This document shows, one piece after another, positions 1 to 5,207 of a stretch of DNA of 9,908 nucleotides; position 1 is the first letter of the stretch, and each line of letters opens with the position of its first letter. The DNA comes from CANJSG01 sp038203875. Lineage in GTDB: Bacteria > Verrucomicrobiota > Verrucomicrobiia > Limisphaerales > CANJSG01. Below the pieces are notes generated by a model. The model had not been told where the DNA came from. It saw only the letters and a program-made list of their open reading frames with translations, and did not search any database. The translations under genes were made by a program, and so were the position numbers. The DNA lies in assembly GCA_038203875.1 (NCBI GenBank), contig JBBRDN010000178.1:1-9908 (forward strand). Direction: 5' to 3'.

Positions 1-103
1 GGCCTACGGCCAGCGGTTTCGTGAACAGCGCGTCTACTACAGCTTCAGCGAGTGGCTGAATCGTCAGGCGACCGAGCTCAAGCTCGTCGTTCCGCAGTCC
101 TGA
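1..103 (+). CDS. C-terminal fragment, possible peptidyl-prolyl cis-trans isomerase
   Basis: An open frame beginning at base 2 runs through 33 codons to a TGA at 101-103; its start lies outside the window. The visible peptide contains RFREQRVYYSFSEWLNR and ends in LKLVVPQS. An amphipathic 'R-x-REQ...WL' helix followed by a short hydrophobic strand resembles the extreme C-terminus of SurA/PpiC/PrsA-type periplasmic isomerases, where such a helix precedes a final beta strand. That resemblance is weak because no catalytic domain is visible, so the product name is a guess; only the existence of a gene end is reasonably supported. It lies 19 bases upstream of the pseudouridine synthase on the same strand, so the two may be co-transcribed. 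Confidence 0.45.
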   Translation, partial: AYGQRFREQRVYYSFSEWLNRQATELKLVVPQS

Positions 104-122
104 GCGGGACACCACTGACGCC

Positions 123-989
123 GTGGCCGACACCATCAAGCTCTCCTCCCCGGCGACCAAGGAATTCTGGGAGATCCCGATCCTCTACAAGGACGAGCAC
201 CTGCTCGCGATCGACAAGCCAGCCAAACTTCTGACCTCGCCCGACCGCTATGATGCGGACAGGCCGAACCTGATGAAGCTTCTGCACGCCGGCATCGAGG
301 CGAAGAAGCCATGGGCGGTGAAGCATGGGATCGACTATCTGGCCAATGCCCATCGGCTCGATTTCGAAACCAGCGGCGTGATCCTGCTGGCCCGGAACAA
401 ACCCGTCCTGGTCCAGCTGGCGAACCTGTTCGGCTCCGACAAGCCGTTGAAGACCTACTTCGCCCTGGTCAACGGTTTCCCCGCGGAGACGGCGTTCGAA
501 GTGGACATGCCCTTGTCCCATCACCCGATGCAGCAGGCGCTGATGCGCGTCGATCCGAAGAGCGGCAAGAAATCCCTCACCCGGTGCGAGGTCCTTGAGA
601 CGTTCAGGAGACACGCGTGGGTCAGGTGCCATCCGGTCACCGGCCGCACCCACCAGATCCGCGTGCACCTAAAATGGGTCAAGCTGCCGATCTGCGCGGA
701 CACGGTTTACGGCGGCAAGCCGCTCTGGCTTTCGTCCATTAAACGGAACTACCGCCTGAAGGAAACCGAGGAGGAGAAGCCGCTCACGCCGCGGCTCGCC
801 CTCCATGCCGCCACTCTGGAGTTCAAGCATCCGGTCACCGGAGAACCGGTCGTGATCGAGGCCCCCATGCCGCGCGATCTGGCCGTGGCGTTGAAGTATC
901 TGAGGAAGTATTCCGTTCCCGGGACCGGCCCCGACGGCGTGGAAGGAAGCGTCCCGATGGATGCCGGTCCGTCTGACGACATGGTGTAG
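123..989 (+). CDS. RluA-family 23S rRNA/tRNA pseudouridine synthase
   Basis: This 288-residue protein should isomerise uridine to pseudouridine in structured RNA in the cytoplasm. The family signature AHRLDFETSGV is present at residues 76-86, with the catalytic aspartate at D80. The second signature, GRTHQIRVHL, is at 174-183. The N-terminal strand motif ILYKDEHLLAIDKP (20-33) is also typical. There is no N-terminal S4 domain, and the length suits the compact RluA/RluC/TruC-like members, so the exact target uridine cannot be named. The C-terminal ~25 residues (GTGPDGVEGSVPMDAGPSDDMV) look like a disordered tail. The start is a GTG with only a weak GA-rich ribosome site before it; the next in-frame ATG is at residue 51, too late because it would remove part of the fold. 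The gene is convergent with the cyanase, whose stop is 48 bases downstream. Confidence 0.9.
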   Translation: MADTIKLSSPATKEFWEIPILYKDEHLLAIDKPAKLLTSPDRYDADRPNLMKLLHAGIEAKKPWAVKHGIDYLANAHRLDFETSGVILLARNKPVLVQLANLFGSDKPLKTYFALVNGFPAETAFEVDMPLSHHPMQQALMRVDPKSGKKSLTRCEVLETFRRHAWVRCHPVTGRTHQIRVHLKWVKLPICADTVYGGKPLWLSSIKRNYRLKETEEEKPLTPRLALHAATLEFKHPVTGEPVVIEAPMPRDLAVALKYLRKYSVPGTGPDGVEGSVPMDAGPSDDMV

Positions 990-1001
990 TTGCGGGTTGC
1001 G

Positions 1002-1036
1002 AGGTCGTTTAGGACCGGGCTCCGGCCGGGCGACCT
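1002..1036. terminator. Candidate bidirectional terminator hairpin between convergent genes
   Basis: Between the convergent pseudouridine synthase and cyanase stops, AGGTCG (1002-1007) and CGACCT (1031-1036) form a perfect 6-bp inverted repeat. Nested inside is CCGG-3 nt-CCGG (1015-1025). On the plus strand a run of five T occurs shortly after, at 1045-1049, already inside cynS; on the minus strand no T-tract follows. The position is right for a shared transcription end, but the structure is weak for an intrinsic terminator. Confidence 0.25.
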
Positions 1037-1037
1037 G

Positions 1038-1481
1038 CTACCACTTTTTGTAGCCGAGGAACTTTCCGTTCATCGTGATCTTCACGCGGTCGCCCGTGGG
1101 GTCTTCGACCTTTTCGATGTCCATGGTGAAGTCGATGGCGCTCATGATCCCGGGTCCGAACTTCTCCTCGATCAACGCCTTCATCGTCGATCCGTAGACG
1201 TAGATGACCTCCTGGAAGCGGTATTGCAGCGGCTCTTTCGACACGGTCGGCGCGGCTTCGCCCTTGTTGGCGAACTCGGCCAGCGCTTCGGCCACTTCGG
1301 CTTTCAGTCCGAGAAACTTGGTGACCTTCTTGGCAGCGTCGGCTTCGAGGGCGTTTTCGCCGAGACAAGCGGAGGTCGTGAAAACCTCGGAAAGCCCGGC
1401 GGCCTTGGCAATGGCGGCCCAAGTGGTCTTCTTGCGCTTCTTGGCCGCGAGGATTGATTCGGTGAGCTGGGTTTTGGTCAT
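1038..1481 (-). CDS. cynS: Cyanate hydratase (cyanase)
   Basis: This 147-residue protein should catalyse bicarbonate-dependent decomposition of cyanate to carbamate/CO2 and ammonia, supplying cytoplasmic ammonium. It aligns by eye along its whole length with E. coli CynS (156 residues): an N-terminal helical domain (about 1-75), then the catalytic domain with YRFQEVIYVYGSTMKAL at 87-103 and EEKFGPGIMSAIDF at 105-118. The three catalytic residues known from E. coli (Arg96, Glu99, Ser122) correspond to R88, E91 and S114, all conserved. The ATG at 1481 was chosen because it gives the family-typical N-terminus MTKTQLTESILAAKK; the same frame stays open further upstream, but that part is low-complexity, Arg-rich and crosses the cysJ gene end, so it is not coding. 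It is the last gene of the minus-strand nitrogen block, 119 bases after the CysJ-like stop. No carbonic anhydrase (cynT) or transporter (cynX) is adjacent. Confidence 0.95.
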   Translation of the reverse strand: MTKTQLTESILAAKKRKKTTWAAIAKAAGLSEVFTTSACLGENALEADAAKKVTKFLGLKAEVAEALAEFANKGEAAPTVSKEPLQYRFQEVIYVYGSTMKALIEEKFGPGIMSAIDFTMDIEKVEDPTGDRVKITMNGKFLGYKKW

Positions 1482-1600
1482 GGTCTTTAATGTAGGGCGG
1501 GCGTCCAACCTGCCCCTTGTTTTGGGGTTGTTGGTCGCAAGATGGGTCCGGCTTGCGTAGCTCCTGACCATTGAGGACAAGCTGGAAGCCTGTCCTGCCT
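1482..1600. other. Intergenic spacer between the CysJ-like gene and cynS
   Basis: This 119-base non-coding stretch separates the tightly packed four-gene operon from cynS. It contains an imperfect palindrome immediately after the CysJ-like stop (listed separately), a CCCC-7 nt-GGGG element around 1511-1525, and a GC-rich segment just upstream of cynS that reads GTAGGGCGGGCGTCC on the plus strand. I see no convincing Shine-Dalgarno before the cynS ATG (the upstream bases read ATTAAAGACC) and no clear promoter hexamers. The mosaic of short G/C blocks looks like an interspersed repeat remnant; whether cynS has its own promoter is undecided. Confidence 0.5.
1574..1596. repeat. Imperfect palindrome (arms AGGACAAGCT / AGCCTGTCCT)
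   Basis: Two 10-base arms, 1574-1583 and 1587-1596, pair with one A-C mismatch around a GGA loop. The element starts four bases after the CysJ-like stop codon on the minus strand. No T-run follows on either strand, so it is not a classical intrinsic terminator; it could stabilise the upstream mRNA 3' end or be a member of a dispersed palindromic repeat family. Only one copy is in the window. Confidence 0.5.
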
Positions 1601-3379
1601 TCAATACACGTCTCGCTGATAGCGCTTCTCGGACTTCAGTTTCTTGACGTAGTCGGCGGCTTGATCGGGCGTCTTGCCACCCGCTTTTTCGACGACTTGG
1701 TGCAGGGCCAGGTCCACATCCTTGGCCATGCGGCCGGCGTCGCCGCAGACGTAGAAGCCCGCGCCGTCTTCCAGCCACGCGTAGAGCTCTTTGGCGTTCT
1801 CCAGCATCCGTTGCTGGACGTAGACTTTCTCCGCCTGGTCGCGGGACCAGGCGAGGTCCAGACGGTTGAGCAACCCGTCCTTCTGCATCGCCGACATCTC
1901 ATCCTGATAGAGGAAGTCCGTCGTGGATTTCTGGTCGCCGAAGAAGAGCCAGTTGCGGCCTTTGGCTCCCGTGGCCTTGCGGTCTTCGAGGTAGGCGCGG
2001 AAAGGCGCGATGCCCGTTCCCGGTCCGACCATGATCAGCGGCTTGTCGGACGCTGGCGGACGGAAGCCGGTGTTCTGGTGGACGAAGACCGGAACCGCCG
2101 CGGCATCGGCCCGTTCGGCGAGAAATGTGGAGCAGACGCCGGCGCGTTTTCTTCCGAGCGATTCATAGCGGACGACCCCGACGGTCAGATGGACCTGGCC
2201 CGGATGTGCCTTGAGGCTGGAGGAAATGGAATAGAGGCGCGGCTGGAGCTTCTTGAGCAAACCCACGAACTCGGACGGAGAGAAGCGCGCTTTCGGATGG
2301 GCCAGCAGCAGGTCGATGATTTCGCGGCCGAAGAGGAACTTGGCGAGCTCGCCGTTGGCGGTGGGCGCGACCAACTGCTTGAGGAGATCGTCTCCGGATC
2401 GCTCTGCCATGGCGGCGAGGAAGGGCTGGGGAATCCGCGTGATGTCGAAGTGGCCCAGCAGGGCGGAGCGGATCGGCAACGGTTTGCCGTCTTTTCCCGG
2501 GACCTCCTCGTCGCCGCTGAATCCCAGCGTGCTGACCAGCTCCGACACCAAAGTCGAATCGTTGGTCGGCGTCACTCCAAGCGCATCGCCCACTTCATAG
2601 GTGAGATCGGAGCCTCCCAGTGCGATTTCGAAATGGCGCACGTCCTTGCCCGATCCCTGGCCGTTGAGACGACGGTTGGTGACGAGCTTCGCCGGGAACG
2701 GATTGCTCTTCGTCCAGTTGGATCCTTCTGCCTCGGCGTCGCTCGGCGAGCCGGCCGCGAGCGAGGGCGCGACAGAGGCGGCACCATTGGCTTCGACGAG
2801 CGCGGGCAGCGTCGAGGCGAGCCACTTGGCGAACGGCTCGTCGTAATCCACATCGCAGTCGACGCGCGGTTGGATGCGTTTAGCGCCGAGGGTCTCCAGC
2901 CGCATGTCGACGTCTTTGCCGAACTGGCAGAAGCGCGCGTAGTTCGTGTCGCCCAGCGCGAGCACCGAATAGCGCATTGTCCCGAGCTTGGGGGCGGTGT
3001 CCGCGGCCAGCGCATCCCAGAACGACTTCGCGCTGTCGGGCGGTTCGCCGTCGCCGTAGGTGCTGGTGAGCACGAGGACGTTCTGTTCCGACGCGAGCTG
3101 GTTGAAAGGATACTTCGCGAGATCGTGGATCGTCGGGGCGAAACCGTGTTTGCCGGCTTCCTTGGAAACGCGTTTCGCCAGCTTCTCCGCCGTGCCCGTT
3201 TGGGTCCCGAAAAAGATGGCGAGCGGTTGGAGTGGTTTGGAGGCAGCCGCAGCGGGAGCCGCCACGGTGCTGGGCACGGGCACATACGAGAACAGGCCGG
3301 CGAGGTAGCCGTTCAGGTAGGCCCGCTGCTCGGGAGTAAACGGCGCGGACTCGGGAAGCTGGGGGATGAAGGTGTTCAT
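1601..3379 (-). CDS. cysJ: CysJ-type NADPH diflavin reductase (sulfite reductase flavoprotein family)
   Basis: This 592-residue cytoplasmic protein should pass electrons from NADPH through FAD and FMN to a siroheme partner. Order of domains: an N-terminal FTPEQRAYLNGYLAG segment (14-28), a low-complexity Ala/Pro linker, flavodoxin with FMN loop GTQTGTAE (58-65) and STYGDGEPP (106-114), then the FAD domain with RLYSISSS (381-388) and GVCSTFL (414-420), then the NADPH domain with GPGTGIAPFR (452-461) and YVCGDAGRMAKDV (543-555). It ends KRYQRDVY, like E. coli CysJ (599 residues), with the C-terminal aromatic expected to stack on FAD. The ATG is preceded by CGGAG at 3387-3391, inside the end of the nitrite reductase gene, and only four bases separate it from that stop. 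The symbol marks the family; the neighbour is a nitrite-type NirA rather than CysI, so the physiological acceptor may be nitrite reductase. Service to a sulfite reductase encoded elsewhere is not excluded. Confidence 0.92.
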   Translation of the reverse strand: MNTFIPQLPESAPFTPEQRAYLNGYLAGLFSYVPVPSTVAAPAAAASKPLQPLAIFFGTQTGTAEKLAKRVSKEAGKHGFAPTIHDLAKYPFNQLASEQNVLVLTSTYGDGEPPDSAKSFWDALAADTAPKLGTMRYSVLALGDTNYARFCQFGKDVDMRLETLGAKRIQPRVDCDVDYDEPFAKWLASTLPALVEANGAASVAPSLAAGSPSDAEAEGSNWTKSNPFPAKLVTNRRLNGQGSGKDVRHFEIALGGSDLTYEVGDALGVTPTNDSTLVSELVSTLGFSGDEEVPGKDGKPLPIRSALLGHFDITRIPQPFLAAMAERSGDDLLKQLVAPTANGELAKFLFGREIIDLLLAHPKARFSPSEFVGLLKKLQPRLYSISSSLKAHPGQVHLTVGVVRYESLGRKRAGVCSTFLAERADAAAVPVFVHQNTGFRPPASDKPLIMVGPGTGIAPFRAYLEDRKATGAKGRNWLFFGDQKSTTDFLYQDEMSAMQKDGLLNRLDLAWSRDQAEKVYVQQRMLENAKELYAWLEDGAGFYVCGDAGRMAKDVDLALHQVVEKAGGKTPDQAADYVKKLKSEKRYQRDVY

Positions 3380-3383
3380 GGGT

Positions 3384-5204
3384 TCACTCCGAAAAGAGCT
3401 CCTGCAGCTGCTTCAACTCATGGCGCCGGGTGAAGACGGCGAAGCTCTCTCCGCCTTGGCGTTTGGCCAGATAGACCTTGAGGACCTTTTCAAGCAGTCC
3501 GGGAATCTCGGTGAAGGGAAGATTGCTGAAGACCTGCTTGGCCACGCCTTGATGACTGCCGAAGCCGCCGCCGAATGCGATGTTGTAGCCTTCGACGCTG
3601 TCCTTGCCGTTGGCCACCCGGACGGCCTGCATGCCGATGTCGCCCATGTAGTGCTGGGCGCAGCTGTTCGGGCAACCGGTCAGGTGGATGTTGATCGGCT
3701 GGTCGAGCTGCAGCTTTCGGTTGAGATGGTCGCCGAGTGCCACGGCGTTTCCCTTCGTGTCGGCGCTGGAATACTTGCAGCCGTTGTTGCCCGTGCATGC
3801 GACGAGGCCGCCCAGGATGTTGGTGGTGTCGGCCGGGAGCCCGGCTCGGGCGAGGTTGCGCTTCAACGTGTCGACGAAGCCGTCGGGCACATCCGTGATG
3901 ATGAAGTTCTGCCACGGCGTCAGTCGGAGTTGGCCGCTGCCATAGTTCTCCGCGAGGTCAGCGACACGGCGCATCTGCTTCGACGACATGATCCCCACGG
4001 GCACGACCGCGCCGATGTAGTTCCGGCCGGGCTGGTTCTGGCGATAGACTCCGACATGGCCATGCCGGATGGCGGGATGCCGCGAGTGGCATTGGTCGGC
4101 CACGAGTTTTACGAGCGGGAAGGCCAGCTTCTTCTGGGTCTCGGCGAGGAACTTCTCGGTGCCCCATTTGTCGATCAGATACTTGAGACGGGCCTTCTTG
4201 CGGTCCGTGCGGTCGCCGTGTTCGGAGAAGACGCGGAGAATGGCGGCCGAGACAGCGACGGCTTCGTTCGGTTTGATGACGATGCCTGCATCTTTGGCAA
4301 ACTGCTTGTGGCCGGTGATGCCCGCGAGTTCGACGCGGTAGTAGACGCCGGGCTCAAGAGCGATCGCGGAACCGTCTTTGAGCGAAACTCCTTCCTTCGA
4401 GGAGACCTTCACCGCCATGAAGCCGATGTCGTTCGTGTCCGCGACCGTGTCGATGGCACCGCCGCCTTCGAAGGAGACGTTGAACTTGCGCGGCAGGTCG
4501 AAGAGGTCGCGGTTGTTGAGAATGTAGTGATGGAGCCCGTAGGCATGGGGCCGGGAGTCGAGATACTCCTGCGGATCGATCCCGGCGGTGGGAGATGCGG
4601 TGATGTTGCGGACGTTGTCGACGCCGGAACCCTTGGACGTCAGGCCGAGGCTCTGCAGTTTCGTCAGGACGTTGACCAGGTTCTTGGGAGCAATCTCGCG
4701 GATTTGGAGATTGGAACGCGTGGTGATCGCCGACTTGCCGTTGCCGTAGAGATCCGCCATTTCGGCGAGGCCGCGTAGTTGGACGGATGTCAGTTCGCCT
4801 GCCGGTATGCGGCAGCGGAGCATGAAGGACGCCTGGTTCGGCGCGACGTAGAAGAGCCCGTAGAAGCGGAAGCGGAAGTTGTGTTCGTCGTCGGGATGCT
4901 TGTCTGCGTCCGAATGCGCCAAGAGGCGGTCCCAGCAATCGAGGCCGTGTTCCTGCATCTTCCACAACTCTTGCTTGCAGAGATCGGCCACGTCTTGGCC
5001 ATGCCATTTGGTCGAAGGCGACGCCAGGTTTTCCCCGCCTTCAGAGGGTGTTGCCGTGATGGCTCCCGAACCTGGCACGATGCCGACGTAGGGATGGACA
5101 TTGCGCTGCGCGACTCCGGCCATGAGTCCGGCGAGAAACTCCTTCTGCTCCGAAGTGAACGCAGTTCCCGGAGGCGGAGCGGGCGTGGTGGCTTCCGTGG
5201 TCAT
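3384..5204 (-). CDS. nirA: Siroheme/4Fe-4S assimilatory nitrite reductase (NirA family)
   Basis: This 606-residue cytoplasmic enzyme should reduce nitrite to ammonium with six electrons. The siroheme-linked 4Fe-4S cluster ligands are C470 and C476 (ACTGNNGCKYSS) and C511 and C515 (TGCPNSCAQHYMGDIG). Basic residues of the anion site are visible in FMLRCRIP (R130) and TTRSNLQ (R163). The discriminating segment LPRKFNVSF carries K240-x-N242. Plant and cyanobacterial nitrite reductases have Lys-x-Asn there, whereas sulfite reductases have Lys-x-Lys, so the nitrite assignment is favoured. The N-terminus has FTSEQKEFLAGLMAG (16-30), also seen at the start of the flavoprotein downstream. The ATG is three bases after the nitrate reductase stop and has no clear Shine-Dalgarno, suggesting translational coupling. 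It has two ferredoxin-like/siroheme repeats as usual for the family; nothing seems missing. Confidence 0.93.
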   Translation of the reverse strand: MTTEATTPAPPPGTAFTSEQKEFLAGLMAGVAQRNVHPYVGIVPGSGAITATPSEGGENLASPSTKWHGQDVADLCKQELWKMQEHGLDCWDRLLAHSDADKHPDDEHNFRFRFYGLFYVAPNQASFMLRCRIPAGELTSVQLRGLAEMADLYGNGKSAITTRSNLQIREIAPKNLVNVLTKLQSLGLTSKGSGVDNVRNITASPTAGIDPQEYLDSRPHAYGLHHYILNNRDLFDLPRKFNVSFEGGGAIDTVADTNDIGFMAVKVSSKEGVSLKDGSAIALEPGVYYRVELAGITGHKQFAKDAGIVIKPNEAVAVSAAILRVFSEHGDRTDRKKARLKYLIDKWGTEKFLAETQKKLAFPLVKLVADQCHSRHPAIRHGHVGVYRQNQPGRNYIGAVVPVGIMSSKQMRRVADLAENYGSGQLRLTPWQNFIITDVPDGFVDTLKRNLARAGLPADTTNILGGLVACTGNNGCKYSSADTKGNAVALGDHLNRKLQLDQPINIHLTGCPNSCAQHYMGDIGMQAVRVANGKDSVEGYNIAFGGGFGSHQGVAKQVFSNLPFTEIPGLLEKVLKVYLAKRQGGESFAVFTRRHELKQLQELFSE

Positions 5205-5207
5205 GGT

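Noticed and set aside
1482..1778. N-terminal extension of the cyanase frame to 1778
   Set aside because: The extra 99 residues are Arg-rich, cross the end of the CysJ-like gene and are absent from the cyanase family; the ATG at 1481 gives the expected length.
1571..3433. A 620-residue open frame on the plus strand
   Set aside because: It is antisense to the CysJ-like gene in GC-rich DNA; its translation is Arg/Gly/Glu-rich without any recognisable domain, whereas the minus strand has all flavoprotein motifs.
3366..4778. A 470-residue open frame on the plus strand
   Set aside because: It is antisense to the nitrite reductase, whose cluster and siroheme motifs are unambiguous; the shadow has no family features.
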